A stretch of 64,000 nt of DNA from Heterohyrax brucei (GCA_028571685.1 CM053142.1:128704796-128768795), one strand, 5' to 3'. Numbered from the stretch's first letter, positions 36,149 to 48,060 are shown. Program-made: numbers and translations. The notes: a model not told the origin generated them from the letters alone.

Positions 36149-36701
36149 CAAAGTCTGACTATTAAGCTGTGAAAATAATTGTTCTACGTGCTACATACCT
36201 CATTGCTGAATATCTCTATATCTACTTTTCCCTTGAAAAGAAAAATGTACCTATGCCAGCACCTAGTCTGCCCTTCAAAACAATTTTGGAACTCTTTCTG
36301 GAATAACCATTGTGCCACCTTGCACTGTGGCAAGTTTGCAAACTTAATTATATAGTTGTCTGTGAGGGAGTTTGTAGCCAGTAAGCAAGTAACTGTATTG
36401 GTACACCCTCCCAAATCACCTCATCTGGCCCCCAATGACTTTTTCTTTACCTAAAGATAAAAGAAATATTGAAAGGAAGACCTTTTGATGACATTCAAGA
36501 CATCAAGGGTAACATGACAAGAGCTCTAATGGCCATTCCAGGAAAGTGGTTCCAAAATCGCTTTGAACGGTGAATTAGGTGCTGGTGTCAGTGCACAGCT
36601 TCCCAAGGGGAGGACTTTGAAGATGACCATAGTGATATTCAGCAATGAGGTATGTAGCACTTTTTCTAGAACGAGTTCACAAATTTAACTGTCAGTCCTA
36701 G
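36149..36701 (+). mobile_element. Foldback mariner derivative, copy 1
   Basis: 553 bp flanked by TA (36147-36148 and 36702-36703). Terminal repeats CAAAGTCTGACTATTAAG and, reversed, CTAGGACTGACAGTTAAA agree with copy 2. The plus-strand centre translates as HPPKSPHLAPNDFF, the mariner transposase region carrying the last catalytic Asp; here the usual Asp in SPDLAP is His. The 150-200 bp next to each end are inverted copies of each other (caattttggaactctttctg on the left, its decayed complement on the right). It cannot encode transposase. Confidence 0.88.
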
Positions 36702-36703
36702 TA

Positions 36704-38789
36704 CATTATCTTTCCTTTTCATTCTAACTGTAGAAGGATTTGCCGATAACTGCTGCCTCTAAATAAAGGAATTCTGATTTTCATACCAGACTCCCAGCCT
36801 CGGCTTTGACGGTGGAGTATATTAACACAGGATCCTTCCTCTAAGTCATTGTATAGGGGCAAAACAGCCTTCAGCCAGTAAGCTATTTCTCAGTGAAATG
36901 AATGCTGCAAGTAATCATGAAGGGCATCTCAGAGTATCAAAACTGTCATCATCCTTTTTGAATGACATTTCAGCAGCCAGATAGTCACTGTCCCACAGTG
37001 GTCTCCTCCCACTGCCACAAAGACTGCACATGGGCCCTAACAAGAAAGAGCACTAGTCCCCTTACAGTGACATCCCGCAGGGCCATAGAAAACGCTTCTA
37101 TTAGTGGAAAGAACAGACGCCGTGACAGAAGCACAGAAACGGCCCAGTCAAGCACACATTTAAAACAGAAGTGGAACAATGAGGGGACCATCTGTCCTCC
37201 TAATTCCCTCCAATTTGGCCAGTCTCTTATGTGCCAAACACAGGAGAGGTAAATGCAGTCCATTTGTTTTGATTACATGTTCCAAGTGAAGCTGGTGTTT
37301 ACAAACTTGGAAAGCAAACTGCAAGCATCAGAGAGAAAAACTTCCATCTGAGTCACGATCAAAGCCGATGCAGGAGTGGGAGAACCACACCTTGAGCAAC
37401 AGACTGGGGTCCCTTCAGGTTCCCATGTTCTCAGGTGGTTGTCTGGCAACAAACAGCATCCAGGTGTCAGCATGCTGGTTCTTGTCTCTCCGTCTCTCCT
37501 GCCTCTCCCATTCCCAGAGGCTGCACTTCCTAGGGGAGTCATTTACGGCAGTGATTTCAGGACTCTCTAGCTGTGTTCATGGCTTTGTTGAAGGAAAAAA
37601 AAATTACTTCGTTTGGGACTAATCAGCCTATGCGAAACAATTCCTAGCAACTGCTTTTGTACAATTGAGGCGCCCACTAAGCCATAAGAGCCCTTAACTT
37701 CTTGATTAGAGAAAAAGAAAAAAAGGTACTTTGTGCTGTTAAACATTATGATCATTTCCTAGCAGCGGAGAGACAGGCAGCTCGTACCACAATGCTCCTG
37801 CACGTCATTTCAAGCTCAAAAGAACACTTAGTTTTCCCTAAAAGAACAAAATGAAATCCATTGCAAAGGAAAGGGACTGTTCCCTGAATTCAGTTCTGCA
37901 CACTTTAATGCCTACTGTGTGCAAACTAAGAAAGTGAATCAAAGTGGATAAAAAATACTGAACGTTAAGTGGAATGGTGATTGCAGAATCTTTATTACTG
38001 CTCAGCTTTGAGACAGAGCCAGAGGGCTTGATTACCCCAGCGGGTTGCTGAGCCTGGGCTTAGGGTGCTCGAGGACCCACGGTATCAGAAGAGAAAAGGA
38101 GATCAACCACAATGAATTTATGCAGAATTTTGCCATCAGAAAGGGGGAGGGTGCTTTCATAGTATAGAGACCTCACCCAGTGTCAATGTAACAATCTAAG
38201 AAAGAAAATCAAGCAAAATGCCATTTTAATCTTTGCTAGCATGGGGATTTTATGTGATGTTGAAGTGTAATCTTCTTGGTGCTTGAGTCCTATGAACTGC
38301 TTATCCCCACTGAATGTGAACATACCTCCAGAGCAAAAAGACATGGTAGGTATTCTAGTGTCTTAGGCACTTGGCCTCTGGGTCAGCTTGCTGCCTTGGT
38401 AGTTTGATGGCACGCTAACAAAATAAAAGAGTTCCTGTAGGATTAGCTGTCCGAGGGTTTCAACAATAGAACTTAATTATTTCTTTGTCTCTTTTTATTA
38501 AAATCATGTATAATGACAAGCACAGTGTCCCATATACTTTAAAGAAATAGAAATTCAAAGATACAGCCAAATACCCTTCTTCAATCTGCAACAGTTTTTT
38601 CACCTTGATTAAAATAACCCGGCTTTTTAGGACCAAGGACAAGTGCACCGTCTATTTTTCCTAGTGTCAAAAGGCTTCCAGGTCCTGTACAAACTTCAGC
38701 TCCACTGCTTTGGAATATCTAAGCTATCACATGATATCTGCTTACAACCAACTATTGAGAATGAACAAAGTTTTAGCTCCTTCCCTACG
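36704..38789. other. Repeat-poor intronic stretch
   Basis: No gene or repeat recognised. 37560-38130 has balanced composition and no repeat likeness, so it is a reasonable place to look for conserved non-coding sequence. Open frames near 36985-37622 occur on both strands and look like chance. Confidence 0.45.
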
Positions 38790-38943
38790 CTGGAAACCCT
38801 GGTGGTGTAGTGGTTAAGTGCTACAGCTGCTAACCATAAGGCTGGCAGTTTGAATCCACCAGGTGCTCCTAGGAAACCCTATGAGGGATTGCAATGAGTC
38901 AGAATTGACTTCAACGCATTGAGTTTGTTTGTTGTTTGTTTTT
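38790..38943 (+). repeat. AfroSINE with internal deletion
   Basis: Near-consensus head ggaaaccctggtggtgtagt. It lacks the block normally reading 'ggggcagttctactctgtcc' between the central and tail parts. Confidence 0.95.
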
Positions 38944-39465
38944 CCTTAGCCAGGTAAACTGGTCCACACAGCTAGGCTCAAACCAGAAGGGAACAGGAAT
39001 GAGCCGCACTTGATCGCAGCAGGCAGAGACTGCGTTTTCCTCCATCACAGCAGCCTCTTGGCTATTAGGAGATTTTTCTCCCACGGCCCAGTCTATTTTC
39101 TCTCCTCTTCTTTTGTTATTTGTTTTACATCTGCATGACACTAATTTCCATCCTTGACTCTGCAGGTTTCCTTAACAGCTTTACAATTCAGACACAGATG
39201 TGCTTTCTATTCTTAAAGGCACCATGTCTTTTTGCTTTGGAACACGTACCTTTTTAGTCATCCAAATAGAGCACGACTTCATATAAATAATATGTAATGG
39301 CTTCTTAACTGACAGAATGTCCCCCAAAATTACATGAATCAAATTTCATAACCATTGCAGGGTTACATATGACAGTGAAGAAGAATGTCAACCACACCAC
39401 TTGTGTTTCTGTAGGCCTGTTTGTGTGAAACACCATTGCTCTCCCTTACTGATCAGTTATCTAAC
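38944..39465. other. Unassigned; possible MaLR fragment
   Basis: 39310-39430 ('gaatgtcccccaaaattaca' onward) may be the start of an old MaLR LTR. The rest is unassigned. Confidence 0.4.
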
Positions 39466-39633
39466 TTCTTGTCATTCAAAATGTAGTCCATGGACCAGCA
39501 GCACGGACACCACCTGGCAGCTTGTCAGTAATGCTGAATCTTAGGCCCTGCTCCAGACCTATGTAACCTGCATTGAACAAAATCTCTGATGGTCTGCATG
39601 TACATTCAAGTTTGGGAAGCTCTGCTCTAACTG
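39466..39633 (+). mobile_element. MER5A (hAT-Charlie, non-autonomous)
   Basis: 'atgtagtccatggaccagca', 'ctgctccagacctatgtaac' and 'ttcaagtttgggaagctctg' follow the MER5A consensus from end to end, with complementary termini. Confidence 0.75.
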
Positions 39634-40864
39634 ATATGAGCAACGGAATGTGCACAGGGGAGGCTACACCTGCCCTAATGTCTCCGTCTGTCATGTCAGT
39701 GTCACAACAGCTCCAATAGCATCTTCAGAGCTCCAACATAGCAATCTCCAAGCTGGTTACAGAACGATTTCCTCAAATGGTAAGGAAACCGCTGCAATGT
39801 CATGGTTTTGAATGAATTCCATCTCTTATTGATCTACCTTAAACTCTTCAACAGTTCTAAAATAGCTGACTTAGGTGGGTTCTGGATAAATCCAAGGTCA
39901 GATAAACTGGGTGATTGATGGTAAATACAACAGTCTAATAGTCAAGTTACACTTTAGGGTACAAAAAGGAGAAATAGTAGGATACTGCCCCTGGAAATAC
40001 TGCCCAAGGACCTAGCTAGCAAAGGACAGCTGAATGTGTCAAGCTGTTTCCTGCCTCATGACAAAGTACTGGAGGGGGAATCAACCATGATATTATTTCC
40101 TAGATGCTTTCTCTTCAGATACATAGTCTCTTTCCTTGCATCTGCACAGTTCTCTCCCAAACAGGAAGGTCTTAAGCACAGAACCAGACTCCTGGTCTGC
40201 ACAGAGGACTAGACAGAATGAGGGCAGCCCGTGAGCATCTGGTCTACCTTGTGGAAGTGTCTGGTAACTGTGCTGCTTGATGATGCCTGCAGGCCTTTGG
40301 AAAGAGTAATATCGCTAGCCAGGTTAATTTGTAAATCCTCTCTGAAATTAATGAGCATGAAATTGCACATTTTCTGCCTCCAGCATTCCTGTTGCTAATG
40401 TATTTGAATCACAGATAACTCCTATGCTCCTTCATATTGTTTTCAGCAAGGACCAGATGAGTAAGGGTCACGGCAGTCACAGACCCACCTCATCACCACA
40501 GAATTCAAATTTCTAGAAGGCCAAACTCTATTTCATAAGCCTTGTTTTTATCATCATATCAGATCCCTAGTTAACACTTTAAAAATCTTAAATTCAGTAC
40601 GACTTCCACAATTTCTACATGATGGGGAGGTTTATAATCTTGAGACCTTTGAATTAACCATTAGCTTACGCCAGCTGGCATTCTCACTATGGTAGTATCA
40701 CACTAGGAAGTAGTAATATGCTTAACAAGTTCTCTGTTAAAATAAAAATCTAGTGAAAATATGAACAACCTCAGGGTAGTGAGTATTGGCTATTTACAAC
40801 TACATTTGCAAATTCTTGTTTAGAAAGTGTACTGTTCTTCAGGGAAAATGCATTTACGTTGGTA
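39634..40864. other. Unassigned intronic sequence
   Basis: No gene or repeat recognised. Confidence 0.5.
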
Positions 40865-41070
40865 TGTTGTTCTTGCATGTTGCTGAGTCAATTCTGACTC
40901 ACAGTGACCCAAGGTGACAGAGTAGAATTGCCCGATAGGGTTCCCTAGGCTATAATCTTTATGGGAGCAGATCACCAGGTGTTTTCTCCCATGCAACTTC
41001 TGGTAGGTTCAGACTGTTGACCTTCCTGTTAGCGGCCAAGTGTTTAAACATGGTGCTACCAGGGCTCTTC
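40865..41070 (-). repeat. AfroSINE, longer variant, antisense
   Basis: 'gctgagtcaattctgactca', 'gggagcagatcaccaggtgt' and reversed head gtgctaccagggctctt. Confidence 0.93.
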
Positions 41071-41488
41071 CATGTGGGTATAAACAAGCTTAACTGTATC
41101 AGAGCATTCTTGAAGGGCCATAATAAATTAGTGTTTGGTTTTATACAATAGAAGTTAGAGTTAAGGAACAGAATTAAAAGAGATTTAGAGAAAAGTTTCC
41201 CTGTAAAATTTTATGATCAATAAGTAATGAGATTAAGTAGTTATTTTTTAATTTATTTTGATTACACCTTAGACAGGAGTAAATTTGGGGGAAATAATTT
41301 AGAAGAGCATATAGGTTTTCATAGATTAAGAACTCCTGAAACAAAATATTTAAAATGTCTTTGTGAAACAGACCGATTTTTTTTTAAACACTCCAATAAC
41401 AATGAGGGTGAGATTAAAAACTGGATCACTTAATTGACATTTTGATTACTACATCACTTTTATTTTGTCCCCTCTATGAACCTTTTTT
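41071..41488. other. Unassigned intronic sequence
   Basis: No gene or repeat recognised. Confidence 0.5.
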
Positions 41489-41652
41489 TGGAAACCATGG
41501 TAGTGTAGTGGCCAAGAGCTACAGCTGCTGACCTAACGGTGAGTAGTTCAAATCCACTAAGTGCCGTTTGGAAACCCTATGGGGCAGTTCTATTTTGTCT
41601 TATAGGGTCTCCATGAGTCAGAACTGACAACAACAGATTTGACCGTTTTTTG
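41489..41652 (+). repeat. AfroSINE
   Basis: 'ggaaaccatggtagtgtagt', 'agttcaaatccactaagtgc' and 'ctccatgagtcagaactgac'. Confidence 0.95.
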
Positions 41653-42165
41653 CAATGTAAATTGTAGGAAAAAAGTTGGGCTTTTTGCTAAATAAAGGCT
41701 CTTTAAGAGCTAAGATTCTTTTACATGATTATACAACAAAGCTTTCCATATTTAGAAATTTTCAATATAATAGTTGCTAGAATGAAGTCAAAACTAACGG
41801 GGAAAAAAGGAGGAAAAAGAAAACAGAGAAAGTAAAATGCAATCTGGATGACTTTATTTTCGGGGATCTAAATCTTGTGCCAGGGTGTGAAGGAGCACTG
41901 GGTGTGATCAGACAAAGAGTGACTCACTTCTGTCTCAGGCGGAGCATCCTCTCCAGGCTGATTATGGCGAAAAAAAGGCTTTAAAACCTTCGGCCATCTC
42001 TCTGGCAGTAAGTGACGTGATGAAATTTTAGAACTCAGGCAGCTTCAAGATCTTCTGATTGTTTTTTCTCACCTCTTAACCCAGTTTAGTGTCAACTTAA
42101 ATAAAAGTCAATTGCTGGCAAATTATAAAAATAAATGATTAAATAATCACTACTGCTGGCAAAAG
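41653..42165. other. Repeat-poor stretch with balanced composition
   Basis: 41840-42060 contains gagtgactca, an AP-1-like site, and has no likeness to known repeats. A function is speculative. Confidence 0.35.
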
Positions 42166-42381
42166 GAGCCCTGGTGGCACACTGGTTTAAGTGCTCAGCT
42201 GTTACGTGAAAGGTCAATGTCTTGAACCCACCAGCCACTTAAGGGGAGGCAATCTGTGTCCGTAAGACCTCAGCCTTAGAAATCCTATAGAATTGCCCCA
42301 TAGTTTCCAAAGAGCAGTTCTACCCTGACCTATAGGGTTGCTATGAGTCAGAATTGACTCAGTGGCAACAGTTTTTTTTTC
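42166..42381 (+). repeat. AfroSINE, longer variant
   Basis: Head ggagccctggtggcacactg. The block with agttctaccctgacctatag follows an extra partial duplicate of the SINE middle (attgccccatagtttccaaa in reverse sense), so the copy is slightly rearranged. tgctggcaaaa / tgctggaaaa may be its target duplication. Confidence 0.9.
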
Positions 42382-42715
42382 TTTTGTTTGCTGCTGGAAA
42401 ATTTTTAAATAAACTAAAACAAACTATTACCACCAGTGTTCAGATTCAGTTTCCTTCATACAAGTTGAAAATCTGTCTTTATAGCTAGTGTCCTGAAGTA
42501 ATAAAAAGGGAAAAGTGTATACTGTTTTTACTAACACAACTATTACCATAGTATACATTTAAAGCCTGGAGTAAAGTCTCAGAGCTGGAAGCATGGACTG
42601 TTACTGCCAGGGTCCCTCATGTGACTGAGGACATGGGACATCTGTGACTCACCAAATGCTGCTAAAATTCATGTATGACTCTGTTATGGATTGAATTGTG
42701 TCCTACAGAAATACC

Positions 42716-42884
42716 AAAACCAAACCAAACCCACTGCCGTTAAGTCAATTCTGACTCTTAACAACCCTACAGAGCAGGGTAGAACTGCCCTGCAGTTTCC
42801 AAGGAGCACCTGGCAGACTTGAACTGTCAGCCTTTTGATTAGCAGATGTAGCACTTAACCACCAGGCTAACAGCGTTTCCCTTT
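42716..42884 (-). repeat. AfroSINE inside the MaLR LTR, antisense
   Basis: Flanked by CAGAAATACC at 42706-42715 and 42885-42894. Confidence 0.95.
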
Positions 42885-42926
42885 CAGAAATACCTGTTGA
42901 AAATCCTAACCTCTAAACCTGTGGTT

Positions 42927-43091
42927 TTGGAACCATGGTGGTGTAGTGGCTTAAGTGCTGTGTCTGCTAACCTAGAGGCCAGCAGTTCAAATCCACTAGG
43001 AGCTCCTTCGAAACTCTATGAGGTAGTTCCACTCTGACCTCTAGGGTTGCTATGAGTCAGAATTGACTGGAGGGCAGTGGGTTTGAGTTTT
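42927..43091 (+). repeat. AfroSINE inside the MaLR LTR, sense
   Basis: Flanked by TAAACCTGTGGTT at 42914-42926 and 43092-43104, a perfect 13-bp duplication. Confidence 0.95.
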
Positions 43092-43742
43092 TAAACCTGT
43101 GGTTATATTTGGCAATGAGCTTTCTGTTACTATAATGAGGCAGGATTAGTGCCTGGTATGTCTTGAGTCAGTTTCTCACAACAGATAAAATTGATTAGGC
43201 AAGCAGAGATGGGATAAGAGAAGCCAAGATACAAAAGGGATCTCCAAGGAAGCATGAAGAAGTTGAAGAGGCAAAGACCTTCCTTCTGAGTGGACAGAGA
43301 GAGAAACCTTCTCTTGGAGCCAGCACTCTGAATTCAGGCTTTCAGCCTCCTAAATGCTGAAAAAATAAATTTTAGTTTGTTAATGCCAACTAGCAGTACT
43401 AGATAACTAAGACTCCCAACTCCCTCCTCCAGTCCAAAGTGGGTGACCTTAGAAACAATGCTCTGAAGGACATTTTCAATATGCTGAGGTAAACCAAAGC
43501 TTCTGTGTAAGAGTCTATTGTCATTAATATTTAAAGCTGTGAGGCAGCGAGCGAAATGAGATAGGACTTAGCGGTAGCGAAGAAAACAGATTGAATTAAA
43601 AGTTACTGGAGTACAAAATGCATGGAAGGAAAAGCAAATCCCAGGTGGGAGCTCCTGGTTGTATACATGGGACGTAAGTTATATGCACAAAAAATAGGAT
43701 TTGGTGGTTATTATAGAAGATATCTAGATATTTCTTTCATTA

Positions 43743-44286
43743 CATGAGGTCTGACAATTACGTTTGCTACATACTTCATTGATGAATATTACTGTGGTCA
43801 CCTGTAGAGTACTCCTCTTGGGAAGCTATTCACTGATGCCAATGCCTCGACCATACTTCAAGGCAATTTTGGAACTCTTTCTGGAATGGCCATCAGAGCT
43901 GTCATCGTATTACCCTCGATGTCCTGAATGTCAACAAAATGTCTTCCTTTCAATATTTCTTTTATCTTCAGGTAAAGAAAAAAACCACTGGGGGCCAGAT
44001 CAGGTGAGTAGGGAGGATGTTCCAATACAGTTATTTGTTTACAGGCTAAAAAGTCCCTGACCAACAACTATGCAGTTAAGTTCACAAACTTGCCACTGTG
44101 TGCAATGGCCATTCTAGAAAGAGTTCCAAAATTGCTTTGGAGGGTAGACTAAGCACTGGTGTCCATGCATAGCTTCCCAACAGGAGTACTTCAGAGATGA
44201 CCCTAGTGGACCCTAGTGGTATTCAGCAATGAGGCATGTTGCACTTAAAACAATTAAGTTCACGAACTTAACTATCAGACCTCGTG
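43743..44286 (-). mobile_element. Foldback mariner derivative, copy 2
   Basis: 544 bp flanked by TA (43741-43742 and 44287-44288). The ends are CATGAGGTCTGACAATTA and, reversed, CACGAGGTCTGATAGTTA. A minus-strand open frame at 43858-44067 carries HPPYSPDLAPSGFF, the mariner transposase block with the last catalytic Asp. The roughly 170 bp at the left are an inverted copy of the right end ('caattttggaactctttctg' twice in opposite sense), so the N-terminal coding part was replaced by an inverted 3' end. Confidence 0.92.
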
Positions 44287-44320
44287 TATGTGTGTGCTGG
44301 TGTGTGTGTGTGTGTGTTAT
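44284..44320. repeat. (GT)n microsatellite
   Basis: Interrupted TG run directly at the right end of the mariner element. Confidence 0.9.
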
Positions 44321-44476
44321 GCAGTCAACTGCCTTAAGTACTCAACCACTGTACATCAATTCTACAGTTTCCTCTAAAATAACTTTATAGATCTTACTTT
44401 AAAATTTGGGTTTATGCTGGTTTTAATAAGTAGTTCAAGCATACTTCAGTCAACCAGAAGAGTTTTTCATGGTAAT

Positions 44477-44532
44477 AATGCCAACTTTTAGGTTAGCAGC
44501 TGAGCTCTTAATCACTGCACCACCAGGGCTCC
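44477..44532 (-). repeat. AfroSINE head fragment, antisense
   Basis: 'ttaggttagcagctgagctc' and 'gcaccaccagggctcct' only; the rest is missing. Confidence 0.85.
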
Positions 44533-44619
44533 TATAATAACCAAACTAACAACAGTTACAGATAACACTTACTGAGCACTAACTGTATGCTAGTTATTGT
44601 CTAACTGACTCTGGCTGAT

Positions 44620-44815
44620 GGTGAATCTCTTGGTGACACAAACTGTTAGTGTGGTTGGCTACTAACTGAAAGGTTGGTGGTTCAAGTCCACGCTGGAAGA
44701 AAGGCCTGGTGATCTATTTGCAATAAATCAGCCACTGAATAGCATAAGGAGAGCAGTTCTACTCTGACACGCACGGGGTTCTCAAGAGTTATAATTGATT
44801 CTACGGCAATTGATT
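44620..44815 (+). repeat. AfroSINE, longer variant
   Basis: 'ggctactaactgaaaggttg', 'gaaaggcctggtgatctatt' and tail 'gattctacggcaattgatta'. Confidence 0.9.
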
Positions 44816-46574
44816 AACTATCTGATGGCAGCAGTTAATCCTTGATCCATATAATCTTATTTATATGGCAAAAATTCAATAAAATTAAAAGCTGCAAACC
44901 AGACAAATTCACTGTATAAGCGGCATCTTAGTTTTAAAGAAGTATTTGCCATTGCTCATCCTAAAAATAGACTCAATGCTCAATTTTAAATGCATCAACA
45001 GAAGATGTGAAATCTTGCAGCAGAAAGGCATACTAAGGACCCAGTACTGTGCTTCATACCCCACACACATTATCAGCATTCACAGCAATGCAACTGCAGT
45101 TATGCAAGTGCAATTTCCTGCCTGAAGTTATGAGGATACAGAATCTTCCAGAGGGGAAATAATGCGAGTAAATCATCTACCCAGTGAGCAAGAGGCAGAC
45201 ACTGGGCTGTTAACTTACATGTGTACACAGAATCTGCTTTTAACTACTGAGATATATTGCTTAGCAAAATTTTGATTTATATACTTTTTGTTGGAAATTT
45301 ATTTTGTGGTGCAAAGTAAGAGAAGTTCAGCCTCATGCAGTAGTCAGTGCCAGGCATATTCTGAAAACCACTGGCATACAGGCTTGGCATTATGTTTGAT
45401 GATCTCCTGGGATTTTGGTTCAGACAATAAAAATACTCTCTCTCCCAATTTTCAGGTCTCACTTCCTCACCATGAATTCCAGGTTTAATTTACGATGTAA
45501 GAATCAAGGTTTTTGAGACACATAAACAAATCACTTGAAAGAATGCCTTTTACCCAAGAAGCTCCAAGCATTTTAGGAGATGAAATTCAGTTGAATTTAT
45601 CTCTCTAACTCCCACTCTGTGCCAACCATTCTCTCCTAATAGAGCATTTATGAACTGATTCAAACAAGTGGTTTATCAACTTAAAATGAATAAATACTGG
45701 AACACACTCTTTCTCCCTTCAGAATTCCAGACAACATGCTCATGGTCTGTTGCTCACAATATTTCAAACCTTTTTATTAATGTTCACATAGCCAGAGGGG
45801 GAAATAAATCTGGGACCAGACAACATCTAGCAAAGCCATGGAAGAAATGTTGGCATGACTTGTGGGGTTGGCAAAGGATATCAGGAGCCTGTCTCACCTC
45901 TCCTCCTAGTTCTTTAAGCCCAGCACTGCAGAGGAAAGTCAGATCATTGCAGTCTCAGTTCGCAGACTCAGGGGTGGCTCTGAGCAGCAGTCACTGGGCA
46001 GACAAGCATGGACTCTTTGTAGACTTAAGAACTGCACAGAGGGCTCTTGTATCCAAGGCAACTGACATTTATTAGCCATCCTTTCCCAGACTGTCATCTC
46101 TCCTGACCTTGACTAATTTTGGGGTCTCTCTCTGAACTACTTCTCAATGGTTTTCAGTTTCAAAAATGTTCAGATTTCAACACAATTTCTAAGCACTGGC
46201 CAGTGTCACCATATACAGAATAGAATTGACATTTTCTTGCTTCAGTGAAAAATTACATTTGAATGCCTTGGAAATAACACATTTTATACATATGCCTTGA
46301 GTTGTCACGTATTTTGCTTCACTAATTCACTGCTAGGTCAAGCAATAGCAGATGACTGCTTATCAAACAGATGACACATGCTTTCAATGCATGATTAAAG
46401 CAGGGTTTATCACAGCTGTCAGAATCCAAGCATCTAGGATTTTGGCTCTTTAGGGCTTTACTTTGGATATTTTCAGGTTTTACAGCGAAAGGCAATGATT
46501 ATACAGACAAAACCTCACACGGATGTTAGACCAGAAATAATTTTTATGTGAAGAACACTTCAACCATCTTTAAT
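44816..46574. other. Repeat-poor intronic stretch
   Basis: Nothing recognised. It includes the longest open frame of the window (135 codons, 45668-46075, plus strand), which has no domain and is antisense to GRIP1; I read it as chance. Confidence 0.5.
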
Positions 46575-46985
46575 TCACTAGAATGTCACTGTGACAAAAT
46601 AGTGCTCTAACACATACTAGTTGTGTGATCTTGAACAAGTTACTTAGTCCCTCTGAGCTTTAGTCTTCTCACCTGTAAAATGAAAATATTATCTACTCCA
46701 CATTTGGTCCCTGGACTGCACAGTTCATACCCAGCTGCTAACCCAAAGCATTGGTAGTTCAAATTTAACTGGTGGTGCCATGGAGGAAAGGCTGGCAATC
46801 TGATTCGGTAAATATCAAAGCCAAGAAAAACCTATGGAACAGTTCTACTCTGTAACACATATGGTCACTAAGAGTTGCAATAGACTGATGGCAACGGATT
46901 TGGTTTTCTATGTTGACACCATGGTTTTACTATGAGGATGAAATGAAAAAGAGTCAACAAGAGCCCAAAGCACAGGCACAGGTAT
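46575..46985 (+). repeat. MIR, split by an AfroSINE
   Basis: 'tagttgtgtgatcttgaaca' and 'ctcacctgtaaaatgaaaat' before 46705; 'tactatgaggatgaaatgaa' and 'agcccaaagcacaggcacag' after 46909. Confidence 0.8.
46706..46909 (+). repeat. AfroSINE inside MIR
   Basis: Head ggtccctggactgcacagtt through 'aggctggcaatctgattcgg' to tail 'gatggcaacggatttggttt'. Confidence 0.93.
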
Positions 46986-47160
46986 ATTTTTGGAGAGGTG
47001 GTGGTGGCTCTGTCCCTTTGTCTGGTATGTGAAGAAGGGGGGTCATAGAAAAGGGCCAGCAGGATTCCACTGCAGCAAATGCACGTTTCTGTGATACAGC
47101 ACTACTTTGCAATCATCAATTTGCTTATCTCAGCCCTATGAACTTTTTTGAATATATTCC

Positions 47161-47179
47161 TTAAAAAAAAAAAAAAAAA
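47161..47179. repeat. Poly-A run
   Basis: Near-uninterrupted A tract preceding MaLR sequence; no element body was recognised on its left. Confidence 0.8.
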
Positions 47180-47234
47180 CACAACTGTCCTTGATTACAA
47201 TTATGACCCTCCAAAAATCCACATATCAATACGG

Positions 47235-47730
47235 TTGAACTATGATTTTCAGTATGGCATGGTTGTCCTTAATTTTGTGACTGATTTTCCTATATGTTGT
47301 AAACCCCAACCTCTGGCTGTGGTTAATGAGGCAAGATTGGTTTAGGCTGAAGGGAATCAGATAGGGGTGTAATGCCCTCACCCAGGCCACATCCCTGATC
47401 CAATGTAAAGGGAGCTTCCCTGTGTGTGGCCTCTACCACCTTTTATTTCTCAAGAGTTAAAAAGGAAAGGGAAGTGAGCAGAGAGGGGGACTTCACACCA
47501 CCAAGAAAGCAGTGCTGGAAACAGCGCATCCTTTGGACCTGGAGTTCCTGTGCTGAGATGCTCCCAGATCAAAGGAAGGCTAATGACAAGGACCTTCCTT
47601 CAGAGCTGACAGAGAAAGCCTTCCCCTGGTGCTAACACCCTGAATTTAGACTGTGAGAGAACTAACTTCTCTTGGTTGGACGTATCCTCTTATAGTATTT
47701 CTGTCATACTAGCACTAGATGACCATGACA
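47235..47730 (+). mobile_element. MaLR-type LTR
   Basis: 'cctatatgttgtaaacccca', 'gaaagcagtgctggaaacag', and the end 'ctagcactagatgaccatga' match sister LTRs at 13240 and 27458. The 5' start is decayed. Confidence 0.8.
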
Positions 47731-47732
47731 AA

Positions 47733-47912
47733 CACAAAAGCTAGTTGTTGTCCAACTGATTCCGACTCATGGCCGCCACACGTGTGCCAGAATAGAACTG
47801 TACTTCAAACAGTTTTAAATTACTAGTTTTTCAGAATTAGAGGGCCAGGCCTTTCTTCAAAGGTGCCTCTAGGTTAGCATTTGAACATTGGTTTGCATAA
47901 CCCAATGATTCC
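47733..47912 (-). repeat. AfroSINE, longer variant, antisense
   Basis: 'gttgtccaactgattccgac' and 'gggccaggcctttcttcaaa'; head decayed. Confidence 0.85.
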
Positions 47913-47919
47913 TTTATAT

Positions 47920-48060
47920 CCATGAGTATCATTATCTCCATTTTTATGAATGAGATAACTGAATCTCAGGGACGTGAAAAATCTGTCTAAGCCAAATAGC
48001 ATCATCAGTGCCGGACACATGATTCTAACCCAGGTCTGCCTGATATCAAAAACTCTTCTT
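47920..48060 (-). repeat. MIR, antisense
   Basis: 'cattatctccatttttatga', 'gagataactgaatctcaggg' and 'gattctaacccaggtctgcc'. Confidence 0.8.

Larger units (their letters stand above)
42682..43413 (+). mobile_element. MaLR-type LTR carrying two AfroSINE insertions
   Basis: Starts tgttatggattgaattgtgt and ends actagataactaagac; a polyadenylation signal (aataaa) lies near 43366. Two SINEs in opposite orientation interrupt its first 230 bp; without them the LTR is about 375 bp. Confidence 0.88.

Noticed and set aside
45668-46075. 135-codon open frame, longest in the window
   Set aside because: No recognisable domain, antisense to GRIP1, no splice or promoter signs; such length is expected by chance in 64 kb.
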